64,000 nucleotides of DNA. Origin: Sphingomonas endophytica (GTDB taxonomy: Bacteria; Pseudomonadota; Alphaproteobacteria; Sphingomonadales; Sphingomonadaceae). The notes beneath the pieces are model-generated. The model saw only the letters and a program-made list of their open reading frames with translations. It was not told where the DNA came from and did no database searches. The stretch covers positions 1 through 64,000 of the forward strand of contig NZ_LDTB01000010.1 in NCBI RefSeq assembly GCF_001476895.1, read 5' to 3'. Positions 46,842 through 56,399 of this stretch are shown here, one piece after another (the first letter of the stretch is position 1; every line of letters starts with the position of its first letter). The translations under genes and the position numbers were made by a program.

Positions 46842-47763
46842 TCCGGACGCTGGCCAGCTTCGCGTCGCGCGCCGCCTTCATCTTCGCGAAATCGTCGCCC
46901 GCGTGATAGCTCGAGCGCGTCAGCGGCGACGAGGCGACCAGCAGAAAGCCCTTCGCCCGCCCGATCGCCGCGAAGGCGTCGAACGCGGCCGGGGTGACGA
47001 AGTCGGCGACCTTCGCATGGCGCGGAGTCGGCTGCAGATATTGCCCCATCGTCAGGAAATCGATGTCGGCCGAGCGCATGTCGTCCATCACCTGATGGAC
47101 CTCCAGTCGTTCCTCGCCCAATCCCAACATGATGCCGGACTTGGTGAAGATCGACGGGTCGAGTTTCTTGACGCTTTCGAGCAATCGCAGCGACGCGTAG
47201 TAGCGCGCGCCGGGGCGGATGGTCGGGTACAACCTGGGCACTGTTTCCAGATTGTGATTATATACGTCTGGCCGCGCCGCGACGATTGCCTCGACCGCCG
47301 CCTCATGCTTGTTCCGGAAATCCGGTGTCAGGATCTCGATGGTGGTTTGGGGGTTGGTGCGACGTATGGCCTCGATAACCTTCACGAACTGCTTCGCACC
47401 GCCATCGGGCAGGTCGTCGCGATCGACCGAGGTGACGACGATATGAGCCAGACCCATCTGCGCCGCCGCGTCGGCGACGTTCTGCGGCTCCATCGGGTCG
47501 ACGGCGCGCGGCATGCCGGTCTTCACGTTGCAGAAGGCGCAGGCGCGCGTGCACGTGTCGCCCAGGATCATCACGGTCGCGTGCTTCTTGGTCCAGCACT
47601 CGCCGATATTCGGGCAGGCCGCCTCCTCGCAGACGGTGGTCAGGCTTTTCGAGCGCATCAGCGCACGGGTCGCGGCGAAGCCTTCGCTGGTCGGAGCCTT
47701 CACCCGAATCCAGTCGGGCTTGCGTTGACGCGCGGGAGCCGGGAGCGGGGTCATGTCGTTCAT
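46834..47763 (-). CDS. lipA: Lipoyl synthase
   Basis: A 309-residue radical-SAM enzyme that inserts two sulfurs into octanoyl groups to make lipoyl cofactor. Auxiliary cluster ligands C45, C50, C56 ('[12 protein letters not shown]') and radical-SAM ligands C71, C75, C78 ('CTRACAFC') are intact, and the C-terminal 'RSSYHAGD' contains the Ser that binds the auxiliary cluster. The start is taken at 47763; ATG at 47754 is possible. Divergent from the carbonic anhydrase gene. Confidence 0.95.
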   Translation of the reverse strand: MNDMTPLPAPARQRKPDWIRVKAPTSEGFAATRALMRSKSLTTVCEEAACPNIGECWTKKHATVMILGDTCTRACAFCNVKTGMPRAVDPMEPQNVADAAAQMGLAHIVVTSVDRDDLPDGGAKQFVKVIEAIRRTNPQTTIEILTPDFRNKHEAAVEAIVAARPDVYNHNLETVPRLYPTIRPGARYYASLRLLESVKKLDPSIFTKSGIMLGLGEERLEVHQVMDDMRSADIDFLTMGQYLQPTPRHAKVADFVTPAAFDAFAAIGRAKGFLLVASSPLTRSSYHAGDDFAKMKAARDAKLASVRNA

Positions 47764-47816
47764 GGGCTCGCAGATAGCGTTTACTTCCATCCGAAACAAC
47801 GAAGGGCTGTTACAGC

Positions 47817-48446
47817 ATGAGAAAGTTCCACGACCTCATCGAGGGCTATTACCGGTTCCGCGGGACCGACTGGATCGATGAGCGCGAGAGCTGGAGCAAG
47901 CTGGCCGAGGGGCAGACCCCGGCGGTGATGGTCATCGCCTGCTCCGACAGCCGCGTCGATCCGGCCACGATCTTCGGCACCGCGCCCGGCGAGGTGTTCG
48001 TGGTGCGCAACGTCGCCAACCTGGTCCCGCCCTTCGATCCGTCGGGCGGTCTGCACGGCGTGTCGGCGGCGCTGGAGTTCGCGGTCACGGTGCTGAAGGT
48101 CGAGGAAATCCTCGTCCTCGGTCACGGCCAGTGCGGCGGCGTGAAGGCGTCGCTGTCGGGCGCGCTGAAGGAAGCCAAGCCCGGCGAGGGCGGCTTCGTC
48201 GCGGAGTGGATCAAGCTGCTCGATGGCGCGCGCGAGAAGGTCGTCCATGAACACGGCCAGGGCGACGAGGGCCAGACCGCGCTGGAACAGGAAGGCGTGA
48301 AGGTGTCGATCGAGAACCTGAAGACCTTCCCGTTCGTGCAGGAGCGGTTGAAGGACGGCTCGCTCAAGCTCCACGGCGCGGTCTTCGCGATCAAGGACGG
48401 CAAGCTGAACGTGCTGCAGGAAGACGGGCATTTCGAAGCCGCGTAA
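47817..48446 (+). CDS. Beta-carbonic anhydrase
   Basis: A 209-residue beta-class carbonic anhydrase interconverting carbon dioxide and bicarbonate in the cytoplasm. Zinc ligands C42, H103 and C106 with the D44-R46 pair ('CSDSRVDP', 'LGHGQCGGV') are all present. It is followed by a clear intrinsic terminator and then two REPIN-like elements before aspS. Confidence 0.94.
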   Translation: MRKFHDLIEGYYRFRGTDWIDERESWSKLAEGQTPAVMVIACSDSRVDPATIFGTAPGEVFVVRNVANLVPPFDPSGGLHGVSAALEFAVTVLKVEEILVLGHGQCGGVKASLSGALKEAKPGEGGFVAEWIKLLDGAREKVVHEHGQGDEGQTALEQEGVKVSIENLKTFPFVQERLKDGSLKLHGAVFAIKDGKLNVLQEDGHFEAA

Positions 48447-48470
48447 GCGCCAGGCCCCGTGATGTGACAG

Positions 48471-48507
48471 GGCCGCCTCGCTCCGTCGGGGAGCGGGGCG
48501 GCCTTTT
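48471..48507 (+). terminator. Rho-independent terminator of the carbonic anhydrase gene
   Basis: GGCCGCCTCGCTCC (48471-48484) pairs with GGAGCGGGGCGGCC (48490-48503) with one G-U, followed by TTTT at 48504-48507. It lies 24 nt past the stop codon. Confidence 0.88.
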
Positions 48508-48527
48508 GTGTTCGGTCGACAACGCGA

Positions 48528-48661
48528 CGTCGCCCCTGCGGAGGCAGGGGCCTATTGCTGTTTCGTCGTTCGGAAACGGTGCGGACACACGGGCCATGAA
48601 TGTGTCCGTGCCGTCTCACGCGACGCAGCAGACATGGGCCCCTGCCTGCGCAGGGGCGACG
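48528..48661. repeat. REPIN-like doublet (CCCCTGCGxAGG type)
   Basis: Arms CGTCGCCCCTGCGGAGGCAG... (48528-48552) and its inverted copy (48637-48661) match at 24 of 25 positions with an 84-nt centre. This subtype also occurs as a solo arm at 34245-34270. Confidence 0.75.
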
Positions 48662-48690
48662 GCGGTAGGGGACACCCTTCCCCACGCGCC

Positions 48691-48784
48691 ATCATTCCCG
48701 CGGAGGCGGGAATCCAGAACCTCTGACGTCGCGACACGAGCGAGAACCTGTGCGTCTGGATTCCCGCCTGCGCGGGAATGACGA
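48691..48784. repeat. REPIN-like doublet, second copy of the 36420 element
   Basis: Arms ATTCCCGCGGAGGCGGGAAT... (48691-48718) and the inverted copy (48755-48782) match at 26 of 28. Parts of the centre ('CCTCTGACGTC') match the reverse complement of the element at 36420-36517, so the two are copies in opposite orientation. It ends 6 nt from the aspS stop. Confidence 0.8.
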
Positions 48785-48789
48785 GGCGC

Positions 48790-50607
48790 TTACCCCGCGT
48801 GCGGGCTGACCGTGGCGGCGGCGTCCTTCTTCGGGGCCTCCGCCGTCACGCGCACGCTCAGTTCGCGGAGCTGCTTCATCGATGCCGGCGCGGGTGCCCC
48901 CATCAGCAGGTCCTCAGCGCGCTGGTTCATCGGGAACAGCGAGATTTCACGCAGGTTCTGCGCGTCGCACAACAGCATGACGATACGGTCGACGCCCGCC
49001 GCCATCCCGCCGTGCGGCGGCGCACCGTACTGGAAGGCGCGATAGAGGCCGCCGAAGCGCTCCTCGACATCCGCCTTCGACAGGCCGACCAGCTCGAACG
49101 CCTTGACCATCAGGTCCGGGTGCTGGTTGCGGATCGAGCCCGACGCGATCTCGTAGCCGTTGCAGACCAGATCGTATTGATACGCCTTGATCGTCAGCGC
49201 GTCCTGGTTGGTCAGCGCGTCCATCCCGCCCTGCGGCATCGAGAAGGGGTTGTGCGCGAACTCGACCTTCTTCTCGTCCTCGTCATATTCGTAGAACGGG
49301 AAGTCCACGATCCAGCACAGCCGGAACGCGCCCTGTTCGACCAGCCCGAGCTGATCGGCGACGCGGTTGCGCGCCAGACCGGCGAGCTTGGCGGCCTGTT
49401 CCGGCTTGCCCGCCGCGAAGAACAGCCCGTCGTCCGGGCCGAGGCCCAGCGCGGCATAGAGCGCCTCCATGCCCTCGGCGCCATGATTCTTGGCGATCGG
49501 CCCGCCGAACTCGCCACCCTTGCGGGTGACATAGCCGAGCCCGGCATGACCCTCGCTGCGCGCCCAGTCGTTCATCTCGTCGAAGAACTTGCGGCTTTTC
49601 TCCGCCGTCCCCGGCGCCGGGATGGCGCGGACGACCCCGCCCGAACCGACGATCCGCTCGAACAGGCCGAAGCCCGAGGTCGTGAAATGCGACGACACGT
49701 CGGTGATGATGAGCGGGTTGCGCAGGTCGGGCTTGTCGCTGCCGTACTTCAGCATCGCCTCGTCATAGGGGATGCGCGGGAACTGGCCGGTCGGGGTGAC
49801 GGTGCGGCCGTCGGCGAACTTCTCGAAGATGCCGCCGATCACCGGCTCCATCGTTTCCCACACCTCTTCCTGCGTGACGAAGCTCATCTCCAGGTCGAGC
49901 TGGTAGAATTCGCCCGGCAGGCGGTCGGCGCGCGGATCCTCGTCGCGGAAGCACGGCGCGATCTGGAAATAGCGGTCGAAGCCCGCGACCATCAGCAGCT
50001 GCTTGTACTGCTGCGGCGCCTGCGGGAGCGCGTAGAACTTGCCCGGATGGATGCGGCTGGGCACCAGGAAGTCGCGGGCGCCCTCCGGCGACGAGGCGGT
50101 CAGGATCGGGGTCGAATATTCGGTGAATCCCGCATCCTCCATGCGGCGGCGCATGTCGGAAATCACCTTGGTCCGGCGCACGATGTTCGCGTGCAGCGTC
50201 TCGCGGCGCAGGTCGAGGAAGCGATAGCGCAGGCGGATATCCTCCGGATATTCCTGCTCGCCCGCCACCGGCATCGGCAGCTCCTCCGCCGCCGACAGGA
50301 CGGTCGCCGCGCGCGCATAGACTTCGATCTCGCCGGTCGCGAGGTTGGGGTTCACCGTGCCTTCCGAGCGGCGCTTCACGTTACCGTCGATCGTGACGAC
50401 CGACTCGACGCGCACGCTGTCCAGCACCGCCAACGCGGGCGAGTCGCTGTCGGCGACGATCTGCGTGATGCCGTAATGGTCGCGCAGGTCGACGAACAGT
50501 ACGCCGCCATGGTCGCGCTTGCGATGCACCCAGCCGGACAGGCGAACGGTGTCCCCGGCCTGTTCGGCGGAGAGCGCGGCGCAGGTGTGGGTGCGATAGG
50601 CGTGCAT
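48790..50607 (-). CDS. aspS: Aspartyl-tRNA synthetase
   Basis: A 605-residue bacterial-type AspRS: OB-fold anticodon domain (about 1-105, '[21 protein letters not shown]'), class II core with motif 2 '[24 protein letters not shown]' region, GAD insertion (about 290-420) and motif 3 'GVDRIVMLL'. Whether it also charges tRNA-Asn cannot be decided by eye. The gene is preceded by a REPIN-like element and followed closely by another. Confidence 0.96.
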   Translation of the reverse strand: MHAYRTHTCAALSAEQAGDTVRLSGWVHRKRDHGGVLFVDLRDHYGITQIVADSDSPALAVLDSVRVESVVTIDGNVKRRSEGTVNPNLATGEIEVYARAATVLSAAEELPMPVAGEQEYPEDIRLRYRFLDLRRETLHANIVRRTKVISDMRRRMEDAGFTEYSTPILTASSPEGARDFLVPSRIHPGKFYALPQAPQQYKQLLMVAGFDRYFQIAPCFRDEDPRADRLPGEFYQLDLEMSFVTQEEVWETMEPVIGGIFEKFADGRTVTPTGQFPRIPYDEAMLKYGSDKPDLRNPLIITDVSSHFTTSGFGLFERIVGSGGVVRAIPAPGTAEKSRKFFDEMNDWARSEGHAGLGYVTRKGGEFGGPIAKNHGAEGMEALYAALGLGPDDGLFFAAGKPEQAAKLAGLARNRVADQLGLVEQGAFRLCWIVDFPFYEYDEDEKKVEFAHNPFSMPQGGMDALTNQDALTIKAYQYDLVCNGYEIASGSIRNQHPDLMVKAFELVGLSKADVEERFGGLYRAFQYGAPPHGGMAAGVDRIVMLLCDAQNLREISLFPMNQRAEDLLMGAPAPASMKQLRELSVRVTAEAPKKDAAATVSPHAG

Positions 50608-50623
50608 CGATTATCTCTGATAG

Positions 50624-50703
50624 CGTCATCCCGGCGAAGGCCGGGATCTCGTGCCGCAAGCGCGCGCCCGCGGAGAAAGACCCCGGCTTTCGCTGGGGTG
50701 ACG
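50624..50703. repeat. REPIN-like palindrome doublet
   Basis: Arm CGTCATCCCGGCGAAGGCCG... (50624-50650) and an inverted, more diverged copy (50680-50703) flank a 29-nt centre. It lies in the divergent gap between aspS and rnd, starting only 17 nt from the aspS start codon. Confidence 0.7.
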
Positions 50704-50782
50704 AAGTTGTCGTTGCCCAGCGCCCTCCCCTTTTCATCCCCTCTTTGTCAAGGCGCGTACGCCGGGCTATGGACGGCGGCTT

Positions 50783-51958
50783 ATGCACGTTCATCCGCTC
50801 ATCACCGACAGCGCCACGCTCGCCAATCTCTGCGCGCGCCTCTCGCAAGCCCCGTTCGTCACCGTCGACACGGAGTTCATGCGCGAGAGCACCTATTACC
50901 CCGAGCTCTGCCTGATCCAGATCGCCGACACCGAGGAGGCGGCCGCGATCGATCCGATGGCGCCTGGGATCGACCTGACCCCGCTCCTGACCCTGCTGAC
51001 CGATAATGACGACGTGCTGAAGGTCGTCCACGCCGGCGGGCAGGATATCGAGATCATCTACAATCTGACCGGTCGCACGCCGCACCCGCTGTTCGATACG
51101 CAGGTGGCGGCGATGGCGCTGGGTCAGGGCGAGCAGATCGGTTACTCGAACCTGGTCGACAGCTGGCTGGGCGTGCAGATCGACAAGGGCGCGCGCTTCA
51201 CCGACTGGGCGCGCCGGCCGCTGGATGCGCGGCAGATCGAATATGCGATCGGCGACGTGACGCACCTGTCGAAGATCTTCCCGAAGATGCTGGAGCGGCT
51301 GCGCAAGACCGGGCGCGGCGCGTGGCTGGATCAGGAGATGGAGCGTCTGGCCGACCCCGCCAATTACGCCAACGACCCCGATGTCGCGTGGAAGCGCGTC
51401 CGCGTGTCGAGCCGCAAGCCCGAGGTGCTGGGGCGGCTGAAGGCGATCGCGAAGTGGCGCGAGCTGGAGGCGCAGGCCAAGGACCTGCCGCGCGGGCGGA
51501 TCGTCAAGGACGAGACGATCGCCGATCTCGCGGGCCATGCGCCGCGCAAGCAGGCCGACCTCGCCAAGGTGCGCGGCCTGTCGCAGACATGGGCGGGCAA
51601 CGATATCGGCGCGCGCCTGATGGCGGCGATCGAGGGTGCACGCCCCCTGCCCGAGGATGAAATGCCGCCGCGCGAGGATCGCAAGCCGGGGCTGGGCAAG
51701 GAGGGGGCGCTGGTCGCCGACCTGCTCAAGCTGCTGCTCAAGATCCGCGCGCGCGACATCGACGTGGCGCCGCGCCTGCTGGCGCGCGGTGACGAGCTGG
51801 AATTGCTCGCCGCCGGGCAGCGCGACGGGTTGCAGATCCTGCAGGGCTGGCGTTTCGACCAGTTCGGGCGCGACGCGCTCGATCTGGTCGAGGGAAGGAT
51901 GGCGTTCGCGGTGCTGAACGGCCGGCTGACGATGACGCGGACCGAGGCGGCGGCGTGA
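50783..51958 (+). CDS. rnd: Ribonuclease D
   Basis: A 391-residue 3'-5' exoribonuclease for tRNA maturation. DEDD exonuclease motifs: 'TVDTEFMRE' (D, E), 'VVHAGGQDIEI' (D) and the third motif in 'YAIGDVTHL' (Y, D); HRDC helices follow (about 205-290, 'LGRLKAIAKWRELEAQAKD'). Its stop overlaps the GTG of the I78 inhibitor gene (GTGA), so they are coupled. Confidence 0.94.
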   Translation: MHVHPLITDSATLANLCARLSQAPFVTVDTEFMRESTYYPELCLIQIADTEEAAAIDPMAPGIDLTPLLTLLTDNDDVLKVVHAGGQDIEIIYNLTGRTPHPLFDTQVAAMALGQGEQIGYSNLVDSWLGVQIDKGARFTDWARRPLDARQIEYAIGDVTHLSKIFPKMLERLRKTGRGAWLDQEMERLADPANYANDPDVAWKRVRVSSRKPEVLGRLKAIAKWRELEAQAKDLPRGRIVKDETIADLAGHAPRKQADLAKVRGLSQTWAGNDIGARLMAAIEGARPLPEDEMPPREDRKPGLGKEGALVADLLKLLLKIRARDIDVAPRLLARGDELELLAAGQRDGLQILQGWRFDQFGRDALDLVEGRMAFAVLNGRLTMTRTEAAA

Positions 51959-52263
51959 GGCGCGCGGCGCTGCTGTCGCTGGCGGCGGTGCTGGCCGGCT
52001 GCGCGCCGTCGTCGCGCCCCGCGACGCCGGTTCCCCCGGCCCTGCCCGCCGCCGCGCCGGGCGTGCAGTGTGACGCCAATTCCGCGCAGCCGCTGATCGG
52101 GCAGCCGGCCGCGACCGCGATCGCCGAGGCGCAGCGGCGCAGCGGTGCGCGCACCGTCCGCCGCTACGTCACCGGCGCGGCGCTGACGATGGACTTCCGC
52201 CCCGATCGGCTGAACGTCGAAACAGACGGCGGTGGGACGATCGTCAGGCTCGCCTGCGGTTAG
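51955..52263 (+). CDS. I78 family peptidase inhibitor lipoprotein
   Basis: A 102-residue exported protein with a lipoprotein signal (C16 in 'AVLAGCAP'), a Pro/Ala-rich linker and an I78-type inhibitor domain: 'CDANSAQPLIGQPAAT', 'ARTVRRYVTGAALTMDFRPDRLNV'. The 'DFRPDRLNV' end with its following Gly-rich turn is typical of the family, which inhibits serine peptidases. GTG start, overlapping rnd. Confidence 0.88.
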   Translation: MRRAALLSLAAVLAGCAPSSRPATPVPPALPAAAPGVQCDANSAQPLIGQPAATAIAEAQRRSGARTVRRYVTGAALTMDFRPDRLNVETDGGGTIVRLACG

Positions 52264-52269
52264 GCGACG

Positions 52270-52299
52270 GACGACGGGCGGTCAGAACAGCCCGTCGTC
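52270..52299. terminator. Possible hairpin between convergent genes
   Basis: GACGACGGGC (52270-52279) and GCCCGTCGTC (52290-52299) form a perfect 10-bp stem with a 10-nt loop. It overlaps the last codons of the minus-strand coiled-coil gene and follows the I78 stop. No T-run is present, so terminator function is uncertain. Confidence 0.35.
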
Positions 52300-53961
52300 G
52301 TCATCGTCGAACGCCGGCGGCGGCGCGGTGACCGGCGCGTCCATTCCCGGCAGCAGGAACCCGGCGTGGATGTCGCGCTCGGACGCCATCGTATAGAGGC
52401 GTGCCGCCCATGGCAGCAGCACGTGGAGCGCCTCCTCGTCGTCGGGCGTCAGCGGCTCGTCGCCCGCCTGCCGCAGGAGCACCGTCGAGCCGATCTCCAG
52501 CGTGTCGGCGAAGCCGTGCGCGCGCTGAAGCTCGCCGACGTCGTGCTGCAGGACGGAGATGATCCGCCGCGCTTCGTCGCCGCCGCTCGACACCGCCTGA
52601 TCGGACGTTTCGCAGGCGTTGCGCACCACCTCCAGCGCATCGTCGAGCGCACCCGTCGAGCCCCCCGCGCCACCGCCCGGTCGCAGGTCCACGCTGCCCA
52701 GCGACTGCACCACGCGTTCGATGTCCGTGCTCAGCTGCGTCAGCCGCCCCGCGCACGGGTTGACCTCGGTCGCGATCACCGCGACCGCGCGCCCGATGAT
52801 GCCGTGGCGGCGGCAGAGCAGCCGCGTGTTCGTCGAAATGTCCTGCACGTCGAGGGCGATGCGCTGGATTCGGCCCAGTCCGCGCGTCAGGTCGGAGATG
52901 GTATTGGCGACGAAGGCGGTCAGCGCTTCCAGCTGCCGGTCGGCCTCGCTCAACCGCCCGGTGACATGGCCGATGTCGGCGATGCCGCGCTGAAGCTGCG
53001 TCAGCGCCTGGCTTTCCTCGCCGCTCGCCTGCGCGGCGATGATCGCCATCAGCTCCTCTGCGAGCGGTCCGAGCCGGGCGAGCGAGTCGACCAGCGCGCG
53101 CATCTCGCGGCGAAACTCGTCCGCGATCCCCTGCATCTGCGCGGCCGCCAGCCGGGCGAGATGCGCGGCCGCGCCCGGCGGAGGCGCCTCGCCGCCCAGC
53201 GGCGCGGCGGCACGCAGGATCGCGATGCAATGTTCGACGCGCTGGCGCACGCTGTCGCCGACCTGGATCGCGCCCAGGATGCGCGCGACCTCGCCCTGCA
53301 CCTGCTGCATGATCGCGCGGACATCGCGCGCCATCCGCGCCGTCGCGGTCAGGTGGCGTTCCAGCACGTCGGCATTGCCCGACAGCTCGTCCGTCACGGT
53401 CGGCGGCACCTTGCTGCATTCGTCGGCCAGCAGGTCGTCGGCCTGTTTCACGTCGCGCACGACGGTGCCGAAGCTGTCCAGCTCCTGCGCGAACTGCTTC
53501 AGTTCGCGGCGCCCGCTGTCGAGCTTGCCCTCCATGCCGGTCGCGAACTGCACGAACGACATTTCGCCCGACGAGGCGATCTTGATGTTCATGCCATAGA
53601 TGCTGAGCGTGCGCAGCAGCTCGCCGACGTCCGACAGCAACTCGCGCAGCTCGCGCGTGCGCGTGGTCAGCGTGCAGATCTGACCGGCGCGCGCGCGGCG
53701 CATCTCCGGCAGCGTCCCCAGCCGTTGCGCGGCCTGGCGCAGCTTGTCCACCGCCGCGCCGGCCACTTCCGGCGACAGCGCGCGCTGCACGTCGTCCAGC
53801 CCCGTCGCCATACGGTCGACCGTGTCGATCGTGGAGGCGAGCGTCTCACCGATCGAGCGGAACCTTTCCTCCAGATTGCCGATCAGCGAGTCGAGATCGT
53901 CCGCCACGGCCCCCAGCGGCAACGGGGCGGCGTTCGACAGATCGATGGTGGTCAACAGCAT
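52282..53961 (-). CDS. Soluble chemoreceptor-like coiled-coil protein with a degenerate signalling tip
   Basis: A 559-residue cytoplasmic, almost entirely helical protein. One segment ('QDISTNTRLL' then 'GRAVAVIATEVNPCAGRLTQL', about residues 365-400) lines up with the chemoreceptor hairpin tip, but the 14-residue core '[14 protein letters not shown]' is replaced by a short Cys/Arg-rich stretch. No membrane segment, HAMP or methylation pentapeptide is obvious; the tail is Asp-rich. It is the last gene of the che cluster, 16 nt after cheB. It may be an adaptor or a decoy receptor; the function is unknown. Confidence 0.8.
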   Translation of the reverse strand: MLLTTIDLSNAAPLPLGAVADDLDSLIGNLEERFRSIGETLASTIDTVDRMATGLDDVQRALSPEVAGAAVDKLRQAAQRLGTLPEMRRARAGQICTLTTRTRELRELLSDVGELLRTLSIYGMNIKIASSGEMSFVQFATGMEGKLDSGRRELKQFAQELDSFGTVVRDVKQADDLLADECSKVPPTVTDELSGNADVLERHLTATARMARDVRAIMQQVQGEVARILGAIQVGDSVRQRVEHCIAILRAAAPLGGEAPPPGAAAHLARLAAAQMQGIADEFRREMRALVDSLARLGPLAEELMAIIAAQASGEESQALTQLQRGIADIGHVTGRLSEADRQLEALTAFVANTISDLTRGLGRIQRIALDVQDISTNTRLLCRRHGIIGRAVAVIATEVNPCAGRLTQLSTDIERVVQSLGSVDLRPGGGAGGSTGALDDALEVVRNACETSDQAVSSGGDEARRIISVLQHDVGELQRAHGFADTLEIGSTVLLRQAGDEPLTPDDEEALHVLLPWAARLYTMASERDIHAGFLLPGMDAPVTAPPPAFDDDDDGLF

Positions 53962-53977
53962 CCCCAATCCTTTCCCG

Positions 53978-55060
53978 TCAGCGCGCCGTCGCCTGCAACA
54001 GCTCGCGCGCGATCCGGCCCAGCGGCACCACCTTGTCGGCGGCGCCGCGTGCGATCGCTTCCTTCGGCATCCCGAAGACGATCGACGTTTCCTCATCCTG
54101 CGCGAACGTGCGCGCGCCGGCCTGCTTCATCTCCAGCAGCCCGCGCGCGCCGTCGTCGCCCATGCCGGTCATGATGATCCCGACCGCGTTCGACCCGGCG
54201 TTGCGCGCGGCGGAGCGGAACAGCACGTCCACCGACGGCCGGTGGCGCGACACCAGCGGCCCTTCCTTGACCGACACGACATAGCGCGCGCCCTGCCGCT
54301 CCAGCATCGTGTGGCGCAACCCGCCCGGCGCGATCAGCACCCGGCCGCGCATCACCGTGTCGCCGTCCTCGGCCTCCTTCACGTCGACCTCGCACAGCCC
54401 GTCGAGCCGGCGCGCGAAGGCGCGGGTGAAGCTTTCGGGCATATGCTGGACGATCACGATACCGGGCGAGTTGGCCGGCAGCGCCTCCAGCACCTCGCGC
54501 AGCGCCTCGGTCCCGCCGGTCGATGCGCCGATCGCCACCACCATCTCGGTGGTCTTGCTCATCGCGCGCCCGTTGGGCGGCGGCAGCACCGCATCGGCGG
54601 ACAGCTTGGCGGCCGGCGCACGAACCCGCTCCGCCCGGCGCGCGCCGATCCGCGCGCGCGCGGCGCCCTTCACCGTCTCGCGAATCATCAGATGCGCCTC
54701 GGCCAGGTGATCGGCGACGCCGACGCGCGGCTTCAGGATCACGTCCACCGCACCGGCCTCCAGCGCCTGGAGCAGCGTGTCGGACCCTTCCTCGACCAGC
54801 GAGGAGCACATCACCACCGGCACCGGGCATTGCGCCATCAGCCGGCGCAGGAAGGTGATGCCGTCCATGCGCGGCATCTCGACGTCGAGCGTGATGACGT
54901 CGGGCACCTCGGACTGCATGTAGCGCGCGGCGGCGAACGGATCCGCGGCGGCCGCGATGACGTCGATCTCGGGGTCGGCGGAGAGGATCGAGGTCATCGC
55001 CTGGCGCACGCTGGCGCTGTCGTCGATCACCAGAACGCGGATCTTCTTCATAGGGGTCAC
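53978..55060 (-). CDS. cheB: Chemotaxis methylesterase CheB
   Basis: A 360-residue CheB: receiver domain (D59 in '[13 protein letters not shown]') and C-terminal methylesterase/glutamine deamidase domain with Ser in '[11 protein letters not shown]', His in 'VQHMPESF' and Asp in '[10 protein letters not shown]'. It removes methyl groups from receptors during adaptation. GTG at 55060 overlaps the cheR stop by 4 nt; ATG at 55051 is the alternative. Confidence 0.95.
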   Translation of the reverse strand: MTPMKKIRVLVIDDSASVRQAMTSILSADPEIDVIAAAADPFAAARYMQSEVPDVITLDVEMPRMDGITFLRRLMAQCPVPVVMCSSLVEEGSDTLLQALEAGAVDVILKPRVGVADHLAEAHLMIRETVKGAARARIGARRAERVRAPAAKLSADAVLPPPNGRAMSKTTEMVVAIGASTGGTEALREVLEALPANSPGIVIVQHMPESFTRAFARRLDGLCEVDVKEAEDGDTVMRGRVLIAPGGLRHTMLERQGARYVVSVKEGPLVSRHRPSVDVLFRSAARNAGSNAVGIIMTGMGDDGARGLLEMKQAGARTFAQDEETSIVFGMPKEAIARGAADKVVPLGRIARELLQATAR

Positions 55061-55908
55061 GTCCGCTTGAAGACGGTGTTCGCCACCGCCGTGAGGGGAA
55101 GGTCGAATCCGGCGATCGATTCCGAATGTCCCAGGAACATCAGGCCACCGGGGCGCAGACAGTTCGCCAGCCGCCGCACGACCGCCTGCTGCGTCGGCTT
55201 GTCGAAATAGATCAGCACGTTACGGCAGAAGATGATGTCCATCGGATCGCCGACCGGATAGCTTTCGTCCATCAGGTTCATCCGCGCGAAGCCGACGGCG
55301 CTGCGCAATTCGGGTACGATCCGCACATCGTCGCGCTGGCGGTCGCGCGATCGCAGGACGTAGCGGCTGCGCAGCTTCGCCGGCACCGGCTCCACCATCG
55401 CCGACGCATAGACGCCGCGCCGCGCGGTCGCCAGCACCTCGGTATCCAGGTCGGTCGCCAGGATACCGAAATCCGGGCCCCCGCGCTCGCGCGCGAAATT
55501 GTCGAGCACCATCGCCAGCGTATAGGGCTCCGCGCCGGTCGAACAGGCGGCGCTCCACACCCGCAGCCGCTTGTACCCTTCATCCCGCAGCATCGGCAGC
55601 GCCGTGTCCTCGAGATAGTCGAAGTGCTTCGGCTCCCGGAAGAAGTCGGTCTTGTTGGTCGTGACCGCGTTGAGCAGATGCTCCTTCTCGTCCACCAGGT
55701 GGTTCGCGTCGAACAGCCATGCGCAATAATCGTTGAGGCTGGCGCGCCGGGTCGCGCGCACGCGCCGCCGCAGCCGGCCCTCGATCATCGTCATCTTCGC
55801 CGGCGGCAGGCGGATGCCCGCCTCGTCGTAGATGTAGCGTGCGATACGATCGAAATCGCGGCGTGCGAGCACATCCTCGCCACCCGGGGCGCGGGCCGGC
55901 GCGCTCAC
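55057..55908 (-). CDS. cheR: Chemotaxis methyltransferase CheR
   Basis: A 283-residue CheR that methylates receptor glutamates with SAM. The N-terminal helical domain contains '[12 protein letters not shown]'; the SAM-binding domain has '[18 protein letters not shown]' and '[13 protein letters not shown]', both diagnostic. GTG start overlaps the cheW stop (GTGA), and the stop overlaps cheB the same way. Confidence 0.96.
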   Translation of the reverse strand: MSAPARAPGGEDVLARRDFDRIARYIYDEAGIRLPPAKMTMIEGRLRRRVRATRRASLNDYCAWLFDANHLVDEKEHLLNAVTTNKTDFFREPKHFDYLEDTALPMLRDEGYKRLRVWSAACSTGAEPYTLAMVLDNFARERGGPDFGILATDLDTEVLATARRGVYASAMVEPVPAKLRSRYVLRSRDRQRDDVRIVPELRSAVGFARMNLMDESYPVGDPMDIIFCRNVLIYFDKPTQQAVVRRLANCLRPGGLMFLGHSESIAGFDLPLTAVANTVFKRT

Positions 55909-56399
55909 GCGGCAGCGGCCGGTGGCATGCGCCCGATCAGCATCGCCTCGCCATCGGCGAAGATACGCCGCAGGTCGAGCAGCGCGATGAAGCCGCTGCC
56001 GCGCCGCAGGATCGCGTGGAGATGTTCCGAGCGCCAGCGTCCGCCGATGTCCGGCGACGCCTCGATCGCGTCGGCGCCGAAGCTGCTGACGTCGAGCACA
56101 CGGTCGACGACCAGCCCCAGCACCAGCGGCTCACCGCCATCGATCGGCACCTCGACGACCAGCACGCGGGTCGACAGCGTGGTATCGGCCCCTTCCAGGC
56201 CCAGCCGCGCACGCAGGTCCACCATCGGCACCGACGTGCCGCGCACGTCGGTCAGGCCGAGCAGCCAGCGGGGCGCGTCGGGCATCCGGAACGCCGGCCG
56301 ATGATCGAGGATTTCGCGTACTTCACCGACCGGGAGCGCGAATTCCTCCTCACCCAGTCCAAAAACGACCACCTGCAGGTCTTGTCCGATCGCGATCAT
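55905..56399 (-). CDS. cheW: Chemotaxis coupling protein CheW
   Basis: A 164-residue CheW linking receptors to CheA: beta-barrel domain with '[13 protein letters not shown]', '[23 protein letters not shown]' and '[13 protein letters not shown]'. Its ATG overlaps the receptor stop (ATGA) and its stop overlaps cheR, so receptor, cheW, cheR and cheB are one coupled series. A second, different CheW is encoded at 62254. Confidence 0.94.
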   Translation of the reverse strand: MIAIGQDLQVVVFGLGEEEFALPVGEVREILDHRPAFRMPDAPRWLLGLTDVRGTSVPMVDLRARLGLEGADTTLSTRVLVVEVPIDGGEPLVLGLVVDRVLDVSSFGADAIEASPDIGGRWRSEHLHAILRRGSGFIALLDLRRIFADGEAMLIGRMPPAAAA

